From Chlorobaculum tepidum TLS (GTDB lineage: Bacteria > Bacteroidota > Chlorobiia > Chlorobiales > Chlorobiaceae), in the NCBI RefSeq assembly GCF_000006985.1, contig NC_002932.3, forward strand, positions 1 to 64,000: 64,000 nucleotides of DNA. The letters run 5' to 3'. Positions 54,413 through 63,218 of the stretch are shown one piece after another. The notes under the pieces were generated by a model. That model saw only the letters and a program-made list of their open reading frames with translations. It did no database searches and was not told the DNA's origin. The position numbers were made by a program, and so were the translations under genes. Within the stretch, counting starts at the first letter, position 1. Every line of letters begins with the position of its first letter.

Positions 54413-56812
54413 ATGGCTTCAAAAAGCGCAACCCCTTCGGCCAGGAACAGGACCCTCATCGTTGTCGAGTCTCCATCCAAGGCGAAAACCATCAACAAAT
54501 ATCTGGGCGACGATTACACGGTTTACGCTTCAGTCGGTCATATCAAGGACTTGCCGAAAAAAGAGATCGGCATCGACTTTGACAACCACTACGAACCGCG
54601 CTATGAAGTGATCGCTGGCAAGGAGAAGGTGGTGCGGCAGCTCAAGAAGCTCGCCGGGGAGGCCGACAAGGTGCTGATCGCCACCGACCCTGACCGCGAA
54701 GGCGAGGCCATTGCCTGGCACATCTCCAACGAGATCGACTTCGCGAAGAAACCTGTCTTCCGTGTGCTCTTCAACGAGATCACCAGGAACGCCATCATCG
54801 AGGCTATCGGCCATCCGCAGCAGATCGACTACCGGCTCGTGCGTTCGCAGCAGACCCGGCAGGCTCTTGACAAGATCGTCGGCTATAAGATCAGTCCATT
54901 CCTCTGGAATGTGGTCTATCGAGGCCTTTCGGCAGGCCGTGTGCAGTCCGTGGTGCTTCGGCTGATCTGTGAGCGTGAAACGGAGATCGAGGCCTTTACG
55001 CCACAGGAGTACTGGACGATCTACGCCGACTTCACCACGGAAAATGGAGAGACCTTCCGGACAAAGCTGGTAAAAGTCAATGGCGAGAAACCCGACATTA
55101 CCTCCGGCGAGCAGGCCGAAGCGATCGCGTCAGCCATTCAGGGCCGGCTGTTCGCGATTAGTGAGATCGTGCCGAAGGTGATCCAGCGCAAGCAGCCGCT
55201 ACCGTTTACCACCTCGCTTTTGCAGCAGGCGGCCTCGAACCAGCTCGGCTTCGGTTCGCAGAAAACGATGCGCACCGCCCAGCAGCTCTACGAAGGCATC
55301 GACCTGGGCTCGGAGGGTGCTACCGGTCTCATCACCTACATGCGTACCGATTCGACCCGCATCAGCGGCGAGGCGGTCGCTCAGGCGCACGATTACATCT
55401 CGCAGCAGTTCGGCCCGGAGTACAAGGGTTTCGGTGGCCAGGGCAAGGCGGGCAAGAATGCCCAGGACGCGCACGAAGCGATCCGGCCCACCTCGGTGAC
55501 TCGCACGCCCGAATCGCTCCGCCGTCACCTGACGCCCGACCAGTTCCGCCTTTACGAGCTGATCTGGAAGCGCTTCGTGGCCTCGATGATGGCTCCGGCC
55601 AAGATTGAGCAGACTCGCGTGGATGTGGATGATCAGAAAAAGGAGTTTGTCTTCCGTGCCACCGGCAACAAGGTGCTCTTTCCCGGTTTTTTCCGTGTCT
55701 ACGATGACCAGCAGGAGCTTGACTACGAAGCGCAGAAATCTACCCGTGAAGAGCTCGAAAAGGAGCAGATCGTCAAGCTGCCCGAGCGACTTTCTGTTGA
55801 CGAACAACTCAAGCTGGCCGAACTCGACCGCCGCCAGAGCTTTACCCGTCCGCCTGCCCGCTACACCGAGGCGAGTTTGGTCAAGGAGCTCGACAACTAC
55901 GGTATTGGCCGCCCATCGACCTACGCCTCGATCTTCTCGACCCTTCAGGATCGGCGCTACGTCGAGCTACAGAAGAAGAAGATCATCCCGACCGAACTGG
56001 GGCGTGATGTCTCGGCGATTCTCGTGGCCAACTTCCCCGATCTCTTCAATGTCCGCTTCACGGCGGAGATGGAGGACGAGCTCGACAAGGTCGCCTCGGG
56101 TGATGACGAGTACGAAAAGGTGCTCGACCGCTTCTATCGCCCGCTCGAATCGGTTTTGAGCCACCGCAAAAGCGATCCGCTCATTCCGCAGAACCGCGAC
56201 GCCGTGCTCTGCGAAAAGTGCGGCAAGGGGCACATGATTGTCAAGTGGACGACCAGCGGCAAGTTCCTCGGCTGCTCGAACTATCCCAAGTGCAAGAACA
56301 TCAAGGCGATTACCACCAACAAGGCCAAACCGAAGGAGACTGGTGTGCGCTGCCCGGTGTGCGGTGAAGGGCACATGCTCCTGCGCAACGGTCGGCTTGG
56401 CCCGTTTCTTGCCTGCTCCAACTACCCGAAGTGCAATACCCTGCTCAATCTCAGCAAGCAGCGCCACATCGAGCCGATCAAGACCCCGCCCATTACCACC
56501 GATCTCGCCTGCCCGAAATGCGGCGCGCCGATGTATCTCAGAACCGGCAAACGAGGGCTGTGGCTGGGCTGCTCGAAATTCCCTAAATGCCGTGGCAGGC
56601 TTTCATGGAGCACGCTCGATCCGGAGACGCAGGCCCGCTGGGAAAAAGCGATGAACGAGCATATGGCGGCCCATCCGTCCTTGGCCATCACGATGCTCGA
56701 CGGCAAGCCAGCACCGATGAATTTGCCCATCGAAGACATCATCGCCCGCGCGGAGGACGCAGGACTCATTAGCGCCACAAGCGAACAGCCGGAGGCTGAA
56801 GCCACGACGTGA
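54413..56812 (+). CDS. topA: DNA topoisomerase I
   Basis: A 799-residue type IA topoisomerase that relaxes negative supercoils. The Toprim domain begins TLIVVESPSKAKTINKYLG and has ATDPDREGEAIAWH (90-103). The active tyrosine is Tyr309 in TYMRTDSTRIS. Three C-terminal zinc ribbons follow, with paired cysteines in CEKCGKGHM/CSNYPKC, CPVCGEGHM/CSNYPKC and CPKCGAPMY/CSKFPKC, as in many bacterial TopA proteins. The ATG at 54413 follows an AGGG-containing leader and matches the family start. Confidence 0.97.
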   Translation: MASKSATPSARNRTLIVVESPSKAKTINKYLGDDYTVYASVGHIKDLPKKEIGIDFDNHYEPRYEVIAGKEKVVRQLKKLAGEADKVLIATDPDREGEAIAWHISNEIDFAKKPVFRVLFNEITRNAIIEAIGHPQQIDYRLVRSQQTRQALDKIVGYKISPFLWNVVYRGLSAGRVQSVVLRLICERETEIEAFTPQEYWTIYADFTTENGETFRTKLVKVNGEKPDITSGEQAEAIASAIQGRLFAISEIVPKVIQRKQPLPFTTSLLQQAASNQLGFGSQKTMRTAQQLYEGIDLGSEGATGLITYMRTDSTRISGEAVAQAHDYISQQFGPEYKGFGGQGKAGKNAQDAHEAIRPTSVTRTPESLRRHLTPDQFRLYELIWKRFVASMMAPAKIEQTRVDVDDQKKEFVFRATGNKVLFPGFFRVYDDQQELDYEAQKSTREELEKEQIVKLPERLSVDEQLKLAELDRRQSFTRPPARYTEASLVKELDNYGIGRPSTYASIFSTLQDRRYVELQKKKIIPTELGRDVSAILVANFPDLFNVRFTAEMEDELDKVASGDDEYEKVLDRFYRPLESVLSHRKSDPLIPQNRDAVLCEKCGKGHMIVKWTTSGKFLGCSNYPKCKNIKAITTNKAKPKETGVRCPVCGEGHMLLRNGRLGPFLACSNYPKCNTLLNLSKQRHIEPIKTPPITTDLACPKCGAPMYLRTGKRGLWLGCSKFPKCRGRLSWSTLDPETQARWEKAMNEHMAAHPSLAITMLDGKPAPMNLPIEDIIARAEDAGLISATSEQPEAEATT

Positions 56813-56856
56813 AGCCTTGGGAGTGACGGCTTTAGAGGTCAAAGAGTACCTGTAGG

Positions 56857-56884
56857 TCATATAAGTCCTATAGGAGTTATATGA
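56857..56884. repeat. Near-perfect 28-bp palindrome after topA
   Basis: Outer arms TCATATAA (56857-56864) and TTATATGA (56877-56884) enclose CCTATAGG. The full 28 bases pair with a single G-G mismatch. It directly abuts the terminator stem at 56884. Such symmetry is unusual in a convergent gap. Confidence 0.8.
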
Positions 56885-56913
56885 AAACGGCTGCCAGGAA
56901 AGACAGCCGTTTT
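56884..56913. terminator. Terminator between topA and feoB
   Basis: AAAACGGCTG (56884-56893) pairs with CAGCCGTTTT (56904-56913) around a 10-base loop, followed by another T. Flanking A and T runs fit termination from both the topA and feoB sides. Confidence 0.88.
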
Positions 56914-56947
56914 TCGTTTGGGGAGATTGTTAAAGAAGGGATTCTCC

Positions 56948-59086
56948 TCACAGCCACAAGAGCGCGAGGTGGTAGGTGATGAACGAGGCGATCCAGGCCA
57001 CGGCGAGCACATAGACGGAGTAGAGGAGCACCGGCTTCCATGCGCCGACCTCTTTTTTCATTACGCCTACCGATGCCACGCAGGGGATGTAGAGCAGCAC
57101 GAACACCATCAGGCTCAGCGCCGTGGCTTTGCTGAAGCTGGGATCGCTCCGAAGAATTTGCGACAGGCTTGTCTGTCCGGCGGCGTGACCGATCGAGAAA
57201 ATCGTGCCGAGCGTCGAAACCACCACCTCTTTTGCCGCGAGGCCCGTGACCAGCGAGATGCCGATGCGCCAGTCGAAGCCGAGCGGGCGGATGAGCGGTT
57301 CGAGCAGTTTCCCGCTCCGTCCGGCGAGCGAGTATTCGAGCTGGCCTGCGTCGATTCGCGCTTTGAGCTTCTGCAACTGCTCCGCTTTCAGCTCCGGTGC
57401 GACCGCCGTTGCCTCGATCTTCGCCTTCTCTTGTGCAAGCTCCGCGTCGAGCGCCGAGCTGCGCGGGAAGTTGCTCGCCGCCCAAATCACGATTACCGCG
57501 CCGAGAATCAGCGTTCCGGCTTTTTTGAGGTACATCACGGCCTTCATCCGCGCCTGAAATACCACCGAAGTGAGCGTCGGCCAGCGGTAGGGCGGCAGCT
57601 CCATCACGAAGGGCTCCGAGTCGCTCTTCAGCACGGTCGATTTCAGCAGCCACGCCGTCCAGAGGCCGATCATGATGCCGAGCAGGTAGATGCCGAACAT
57701 CACGTTGGCGGCCATCGCTGGCGGGAAGAATGCTCCTGCGAGCAGCACGTAGACCGGCAGTTTTGCGCTGCAGCTCATGAAGGGAATCGTCATGATGGTG
57801 GCGAGACGATCCGACCGGCTCTTGAGCGTTCGCGTCGCCATGATGGCCGGAATCGAGCAGCCGAAGCCGGTGATCATCGGAATGAACGACTTGCCGTGCA
57901 GGCCGAAGCGGTGCATCACCTTGTCGATCACGAAGGCCGCACGCGCCATGTAGCCAGAGGCTTCGAGGAACGACAGCCCCATGAAAAGCAGCACGATGTT
58001 TGGCAGGAACTCCACCACGCTGCCGACGCCTGAGATCACGCCGTCAACAAAGATCGAACGCACCATTCCGGCGGGCAAGTGCGGCGCGACGGTGTCCGAA
58101 AGCAGGTCGAAGGCGTAGGCGAGCGCCTCCACCAGCGGCTTGCCGAGCGTGAAGGTGAGCTGGAAGATCGCCCAGACGACGAGAAAAAAGACCGGCAGGC
58201 CGAGTACCCGGTTCAGCACCACCATGTCGATGTAGTCGCTCACCGAGGCTCGTGTGGCCTTCGGCAGGTGAACGCACTCCTGCATCGCGCCGCGCACGAA
58301 AGCGTGCCGGTCTTCGGTGATGAGCGCTTCGGGATCGGTGTTGTGCAGAATGCCGCACTCCGTGATCGCCTCCTGCAACGCCAGCTCGATTTTGACCCAC
58401 ACCGGAAATTTCTGCACCTGGGTGTAGACCTCGCGGTCGTTTTCAAGCAGCTTGATGGCGAGCCAGCGGTGGTTGGCTGCTGCGTCGAGTTCGCGCTCGT
58501 GAGCCAGCAGGAGGGCGATCTTGTCGATAGCCTTCTCGACCTCGGCGCTGAAGGTGATTTTGTTTTTCTTGATCTCGATTCGCCCTTCGCTGACGCTGAC
58601 GATGTGGTCGAGCAGCTCGTCGAGCCCCTTGCGATTGCGCGCGGAGATCGGCACGATGTGGCTGCCGAAGAGCTGTTCGAGCTGGTCGAGATCGATGGAA
58701 ATTCCTTTCTCCTCCACCTCGTCCATCATGTTGAGCGCCACGAGCAGATCGACTTCCATCTCCATGAGCTGCACGGTCAGCATGAGGTTGCGTTCGAGGT
58801 TGGTGCCCTCGACGACGTTCACCACCACATCTGGTTTCTCGTCGATGATGAAGCGGCGGGTGACGATCTCCTCCGGTGAGTACGGCGTCAGCGAATAGGT
58901 GCCGGGCAGATCGACCACGGTGATGCGGTAGCCTTTGTAATCGAGATAACCTTCGTGCTTTTCGATGGTTACGCCGGGGAAATTTCCTACGCGCTGGTGA
59001 GCGCCGGTCAGCGCGTTGAACAGCGAAGACTTGCCCGCGTTCGGATTTCCGGCAAGCGCGACCGTAATGGTTTTCTGCTGGCTCAT
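56948..59086 (-). CDS. feoB: Ferrous iron transporter FeoB
   Basis: A 712-residue Fe2+ transporter of the inner membrane. The N-terminal G domain has G1 GNPNAGKSSLFNALTG, G2 around VGNFPGVTIEK, G3 DLPGTYSL, G4 NMMD and G5 SARN. The C-terminal half has about eight to ten membrane helices with the two Gate-type segments, including the conserved SCSAKLPVYVLLAGAFF. The start at ATG 59086 overlaps feoA by 4 bases. Iron is in high demand for the Fe-S reaction centre and bacteriochlorophyll machinery. Confidence 0.97.
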   Translation of the reverse strand: MSQQKTITVALAGNPNAGKSSLFNALTGAHQRVGNFPGVTIEKHEGYLDYKGYRITVVDLPGTYSLTPYSPEEIVTRRFIIDEKPDVVVNVVEGTNLERNLMLTVQLMEMEVDLLVALNMMDEVEEKGISIDLDQLEQLFGSHIVPISARNRKGLDELLDHIVSVSEGRIEIKKNKITFSAEVEKAIDKIALLLAHERELDAAANHRWLAIKLLENDREVYTQVQKFPVWVKIELALQEAITECGILHNTDPEALITEDRHAFVRGAMQECVHLPKATRASVSDYIDMVVLNRVLGLPVFFLVVWAIFQLTFTLGKPLVEALAYAFDLLSDTVAPHLPAGMVRSIFVDGVISGVGSVVEFLPNIVLLFMGLSFLEASGYMARAAFVIDKVMHRFGLHGKSFIPMITGFGCSIPAIMATRTLKSRSDRLATIMTIPFMSCSAKLPVYVLLAGAFFPPAMAANVMFGIYLLGIMIGLWTAWLLKSTVLKSDSEPFVMELPPYRWPTLTSVVFQARMKAVMYLKKAGTLILGAVIVIWAASNFPRSSALDAELAQEKAKIEATAVAPELKAEQLQKLKARIDAGQLEYSLAGRSGKLLEPLIRPLGFDWRIGISLVTGLAAKEVVVSTLGTIFSIGHAAGQTSLSQILRSDPSFSKATALSLMVFVLLYIPCVASVGVMKKEVGAWKPVLLYSVYVLAVAWIASFITYHLALLWL

Positions 59087-59376
59087 GCGCGTTTTCCGAA
59101 ACGGTGGCGTCTGCGGAAGCCCGGCCATCCGTGCGGATGCCCTTCGTCCCCGGCCAGTATGTGTACGGTAATCCCTTCGGCCTCGTTGCGTCGCATCGTG
59201 AGCAGCATGCCGTTGCAATTCACTTCTATGGGATCGCCGAGCGGAGCAAACCGCAGCACCTTAAGCTTCGCTCCTCTGACAAGACCCAAATCCATGAGGC
59301 GCCGCCTGACGGCAGGTTCTGCCGCCACCGAGGTCACCTCCGCCCGATCTCCGGCTTTCAACTCCGATAACTTCAT
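59083..59376 (-). CDS. feoA: Ferrous iron transport protein FeoA
   Basis: A 97-residue SH3-like cytosolic partner of FeoB. The typical segments are LKAGDRAEVTSV, RRRLMDLGLVRGAKLKV and APLGDPIEVNCNGMLLTMRRNEA. The last 25 residues are His/Arg/Gly-rich (DEGHPHGWPGFRRRHRFGK), an unusual tail. It is the first gene of feoAB. The 134 bases upstream are AT-rich at 59411-59440, where a metal-regulator site could lie, but I cannot match a Fur or DtxR consensus with confidence. Confidence 0.92.
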   Translation of the reverse strand: MKLSELKAGDRAEVTSVAAEPAVRRRLMDLGLVRGAKLKVLRFAPLGDPIEVNCNGMLLTMRRNEAEGITVHILAGDEGHPHGWPGFRRRHRFGKRA

Positions 59377-59510
59377 CTCTATTTAATCCTCAGAAAATCA
59401 ATGGCTTGTTGTCTTAAGTAAAATTAGTGTAAATAACGGTCCGGACAGACGAAAAGTTTTCCCGTATTGATGGCGGGGCAAAATTTCTGAAAAAAAAACA
59501 GGTTCTGCGA

Positions 59511-59897
59511 TTAATCCTGCCCGTGAGCCACTTCCCGGCCCGCAAAGGGAGGCCAGCCCATCGTTTTGCCGCCGATCAGATGCGCATGGATGTGTCCGAC
59601 GCTTTGCAGGGCGTCTTCGCCATTGTTGAACACCAGCCGGTAGCCCGATTCGAGCACTCCGGTCTTCTCGGCCACGATGCGTGCGGCAAGCAGAATCTGC
59701 GCGGCGATCTCCGAATCGCCATCCTTCAGATCGCTGAGCGACCGGATGTGCTCCAGCGGAATGATGAGCACATGGATGGGCGCGACCGGGTTGATGTCGT
59801 GAAATGCGGCCACGTGGTCATTTTTGTAAACCAGATTGGCCGGAATGTGCCCGGTGGCAATCTTGCAGAAAATGCAGTCTGGATCGTAACGTGTCAT
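59511..59897 (-). CDS. HIT-family nucleotide hydrolase/transferase
   Basis: A 128-residue histidine-triad protein of the HINT branch. The catalytic triad is His102-x-His104-x-His106 in GHIHAHLIGG. Two N-terminal cysteines (Cys8 and Cys11 in DCIFCKIATG) may hold zinc with histidines. Such enzymes hydrolyse adenosine phosphoramidates. The stop codon is followed on its strand by a 9-T run near 59478-59490, a weak terminator candidate. Confidence 0.92.
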   Translation of the reverse strand: MTRYDPDCIFCKIATGHIPANLVYKNDHVAAFHDINPVAPIHVLIIPLEHIRSLSDLKDGDSEIAAQILLAARIVAEKTGVLESGYRLVFNNGEDALQSVGHIHAHLIGGKTMGWPPFAGREVAHGQD

Positions 59898-59923
59898 GGT
59901 GTTGTCGATTTATGAATGCTGAA

Positions 59924-60421
59924 CTATTGTTTCTGGATGATAGACAGGCTCATGCTGCCACCCGAACCGATAAGCACCACCGTGATCGCCCCTTTGATTC
60001 CGGTCACGCTTCCCCGGTCACCCTCCTTTTCCGGAACGATCATCGAGGTGGTTTCAAACCCTTTTGCCTTGAGCACCGCTTCGTAATCCAGAAGAGCATG
60101 TTCCGGCAACCGCTCGATGGCCATGTCCCAGCTGTTTCCTTCAGGTGTTTCGGTTCTGATGATCTTTCTGATTGTGCCGTATGGATATCTTGGCACATCG
60201 GCGGGCGCATCATCCGGCCAAGGCTTTACCGCATCGGTAATCTCGACCGAGCCTTTGCCAGATTCGATCGTGACGGCTGTGGCATTATCGGCAGCCGCGG
60301 AAACCGGCTTGGGCGCAGTGTTTTGCTGTTCAGGCGCCTTATGGTTGCAGGCCCCGAGGATACTTGCAAGGGAAATGAGGTACAGACCTTTGGCGGTTTT
60401 GCTGAATACCTGCCGGCTCAT
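59924..60421 (-). CDS. Predicted lipoprotein of unknown function
   Basis: A 165-residue protein with a lipoprotein signal peptide (Lys then LYLISLASILGAC, with Cys25 as lipidation site). A Pro/Ala-rich linker follows, then a compact alpha/beta region with YPYGTIRKIIRTETPEGNSWDMAIE and a glycine-rich C-terminus (VVLIGSGGSMSLSII). I do not recognise the domain. AGGA sits 7 bases before the ATG at 60421. It ends 26 bases before the HIT gene on the same strand. Confidence 0.8.
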   Translation of the reverse strand: MSRQVFSKTAKGLYLISLASILGACNHKAPEQQNTAPKPVSAAADNATAVTIESGKGSVEITDAVKPWPDDAPADVPRYPYGTIRKIIRTETPEGNSWDMAIERLPEHALLDYEAVLKAKGFETTSMIVPEKEGDRGSVTGIKGAITVVLIGSGGSMSLSIIQKQ

Positions 60422-60634
60422 GATTTTTCCTGATAGGTGGATGATAATAGCTTCATGCAGCACATGTAATATAAAAAGAGCGCCGACTGCGGCAACTTCG
60501 TCCACCCGGGGTAGCATAAAGGCGGTGCGATTACTACATTGTCTTCGATAAACTTCGTTAACATTTGTTCTCCCCCTTCGCCATGCTCCAACAGGCAAAA
60601 TCCGGAGAACGTATTCAAACAATGGAACCTGACG

Positions 60635-61315
60635 ATGATCAAACGACGCATATGCCACATGTTTGGCGCAATGATCCCTCTTCTGCTCGCTACCCTGTTC
60701 ATGGCTGCCTGCAACGGAAACACCCCGAAGCGGGTCACCGACATTGACGGCAATACCTATGGAACGGTGAACATTGGCGGACATGTCTGGATGGCGGAAA
60801 ACCTGCGAGTGACCCGTTACCGGAATGGCGATCCCATCGCGGAGGTGAAGGAGGGCGCCTCGTGGACCGCACAGACAGCCGGAGCGCGATGCTCTTACGA
60901 CAACAGCCCGGAAAACGGTAAAACATACGGCTTTCTCTACAACTGGTATGCCGTCAGCGATCCGAGAGGTCTCGCTCCCGAAGGCTGGCACGTGGCTACT
61001 GACAAGGAGTGGCAGGCGCTGGCCGATGCTCTCGGCGGTGAACAGGAGGCCGGTGCTGGCCTGAAAGCTCCTGGAAAATGGGGCAATTCATCCGGAGAAA
61101 CCCAAAGCAGCGGGTTCAATGCCTTGCCCTCCGGCGCTCGCCGGGATGCCGACGGTGTTTTCCTCATGCTCGGCCAGTTTGCGCGCTTCTGGACCTCCAC
61201 GCCGGCCAGTAACGGCAAAGCTCTCGCCCGAGCTTTAGGCTTCTACGACAACGCCCTGCGCGTCGGAGAAGTTGTCCCCAGGAACGGCTTTGCCGTGCGG
61301 TGTGTCAAGGATTGA
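60635..61315 (+). CDS. Lipoprotein with Fibrobacter-type paralogous (FISUMP) domain
   Basis: A 226-residue exported lipoprotein. The signal peptide ends at the lipobox MAAC. The rest is the domain called Fibrobacter succinogenes major paralogous domain: DIDGNTYGTVNIGGHVWMAE, NLRVTRYRNGDPI, YNWYAVSDPRGLAPEGWHV, and the C-terminal WTSTP and GFAVRCVKD. The fold is like C-type-lectin or formylglycine-type proteins. Its function is unknown. ATG 60635 is taken as start; the frame is open upstream. Confidence 0.82.
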   Translation: MIKRRICHMFGAMIPLLLATLFMAACNGNTPKRVTDIDGNTYGTVNIGGHVWMAENLRVTRYRNGDPIAEVKEGASWTAQTAGARCSYDNSPENGKTYGFLYNWYAVSDPRGLAPEGWHVATDKEWQALADALGGEQEAGAGLKAPGKWGNSSGETQSSGFNALPSGARRDADGVFLMLGQFARFWTSTPASNGKALARALGFYDNALRVGEVVPRNGFAVRCVKD

Positions 61316-61354
61316 CGAGGCGCACATTTTGCCCATCAGATACCAAAACGGCAA

Positions 61355-62311
61355 CTACTCGCTCTGTTCCATCAACGGTTCTTTTTCTGTCGTCTCCGCT
61401 TCAGCGGCGGTGGCGACGAGCACTTCGGCGATGCGGAGGGAGCGGCGGCACTCTTCGATGTCGGGGCGGCGGTCAGCGAATTTGACCAGATCGGCCTCGT
61501 CGAGCAGCTTGATCAACTCCTGGCGGATGCTGATCCTTCGGGCGGCAAGTTCATCTGCGATCTCCTGGGTAACCATTTCCAGCGCGCCGAACTGGTAGCG
61601 CTTTTGGAGAAATTCCCGCAGGATGTTGCTGAGTGATTCGTATCCAGCGGCGGGCTGCAAGCCCTTGGAGAGTTGACGGTGGATCGCGCGGAGTCTGTTG
61701 CGCGCGGCTCGCCCCGGGTCGGCGAGATGACGGCGCAAAGCGGTGATGAGCAACTTGACAAAGTATCCGGCAAGCCCCAGCGCCGCCAGCGAGAGCAGCA
61801 CTGGCACAAGCAGCCACGTCGGAAACGGCGCGCTGACCGGCGGCGCGATAGGGCGCAGCTCCGTGACGGTTGAGTCGGTCATGCTCAGCACTGTCACCGA
61901 TTCGGAGGGGGTGATGACGAGACGTTCCGGTTCCGCCGCCGAAGCGTGTTTCGAGACGACCGTAAACCCCGGCAGCGGCTTACGGCCCGAGCCGAAAACA
62001 GCGAGTTCGGTATCCATCCGGAATTCGGCGCGGCCATCCGGCAGGTTTTTCGAGAAAGATTTGGTGCCGGTGATCTCGAACGGCGTGCCCTGGCCGGCTT
62101 TGAGCGAGACCACGGAGATCGAGTCACGGTGGTCGTGCTGCACGGTAATGACGTAGCGCAGCCGTTCCCCGGCAAAGAGGCTGTCTGGCTCGGCGCTCAC
62201 CCTCACGTCGGCGGGACGGAGCGTGGCACTCACGGAGGCTGGAGGTATCGCCGTGCCGAGGCCGGCGGCCATAAGCAACGCTGCAAGTTTCGATTTACAC
62301 CTTGCGCTCAC
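61355..62311 (-). CDS. BatD-like membrane-anchored protein
   Basis: A 318-residue protein with a signal peptide (about 9-29), a beta-rich periplasmic part (residues 30-165, with FAGERLRYVITVQH) and one membrane helix (WLLVPVLLSLAALGLAGYFV). A cytoplasmic helical tail of about 115 residues follows, with LREFLQKRYQF and EIADELAA. This layout matches BatD or DUF4381-type proteins linked to MoxR and DUF58 genes. The GTG start at 62311 overlaps the DUF58 gene by 17 bases. Role in envelope stress or metal/complex maturation is inferred from context. Confidence 0.75.
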   Translation of the reverse strand: MSARCKSKLAALLMAAGLGTAIPPASVSATLRPADVRVSAEPDSLFAGERLRYVITVQHDHRDSISVVSLKAGQGTPFEITGTKSFSKNLPDGRAEFRMDTELAVFGSGRKPLPGFTVVSKHASAAEPERLVITPSESVTVLSMTDSTVTELRPIAPPVSAPFPTWLLVPVLLSLAALGLAGYFVKLLITALRRHLADPGRAARNRLRAIHRQLSKGLQPAAGYESLSNILREFLQKRYQFGALEMVTQEIADELAARRISIRQELIKLLDEADLVKFADRRPDIEECRRSLRIAEVLVATAAEAETTEKEPLMEQSE

Positions 62312-63218
62312 GGTGCCGGAAGAATGCGTTCAGGCCGCCGATGATCGACTTGCCGGTATCGAGAAAGACCGCATCGACCTTCATGCGGCTCAGTTGCCGC
62401 TGCACCGCCTCGCGCTTCGCCCGCTGCTCCTTGGCGTAGCGGGCCAGAAAAGCGCGGCTTCCTGCATCGATTGTCAGGCGCTCGCCTGTCTCCGGATCGA
62501 CCAGATCGAGCAGCCCGGAATGGGGAAGCTCGTGGTCGAGCGGGTCGCCGATGTGGATGAGCACGAATTCGTGGCGAGCGTTGAGCAGCTTCATGCCCCG
62601 CTCGTACTCCGAACCGAGCAGGTCGGTGAGCAGGAAAATAATCGACTTGCGCTTCTGCGTGCGGCGCAGGAATGAGAGTGCCGCATCGATGTCGGTTTTC
62701 CGCCCGCATTGCCGCATCGAGAAGATTTCGTTCAGAATGACCAGCGCGTGGGCGCGGCCTTTGCGGGGAGGAATGTAGGTCTCGACCGTGTCGCTAAAAA
62801 CGAGCAGCCCCACCATGTCGTTGTTCTGCACGGCGCTGAAGGCGAGAATTGCCGAGACTTCGGCGGCCAGCTCCTTTTTCAGCCGTCCGCTGCCGAAGAG
62901 CATTGAACCGGAGCCGTCGAGCACCAGCATCAGGATGCGCTCGCGCTCCTCGGTGAAGATCTTGACGTACAGGTCGTTTTTGTGCGCCGAGGTGTTCCAG
63001 TCGATGGTGCGCACGTCGTCGCCATACTGGTACTCTCGCACCTGGCTGAACTCGATGCCGCGCCCTTTGAACGAGGAGTGGTACTCACCGCTGAACAGCT
63101 CGTTGACCAGCCGCCGCGAACGGATTTCGAGCTTGCGCACCATTGCGGAAAGCTCGCCAGGATCGGGCGCTCCGTTCCTGCCATTCCCCGTGCGGGAGTC
63201 TTCAGGGCACCTGGACAT
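62295..63218 (-). CDS. DUF58 / VWA-like protein
   Basis: A 307-residue DUF58 protein. The family motif REYQYGDDVRTIDWNTSA is clear, and a von Willebrand A-like fold follows with the metal-site DGSGSM and FLLTDLLGS. DUF58 proteins act as partners of MoxR AAA+ ATPases, presenting metal or protein clients. The start ATG 63218 overlaps the moxR gene by 17 bases. It is cytosolic, with no membrane helix. Confidence 0.9.
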   Translation of the reverse strand: MSRCPEDSRTGNGRNGAPDPGELSAMVRKLEIRSRRLVNELFSGEYHSSFKGRGIEFSQVREYQYGDDVRTIDWNTSAHKNDLYVKIFTEERERILMLVLDGSGSMLFGSGRLKKELAAEVSAILAFSAVQNNDMVGLLVFSDTVETYIPPRKGRAHALVILNEIFSMRQCGRKTDIDAALSFLRRTQKRKSIIFLLTDLLGSEYERGMKLLNARHEFVLIHIGDPLDHELPHSGLLDLVDPETGERLTIDAGSRAFLARYAKEQRAKREAVQRQLSRMKVDAVFLDTGKSIIGGLNAFFRHRERKV

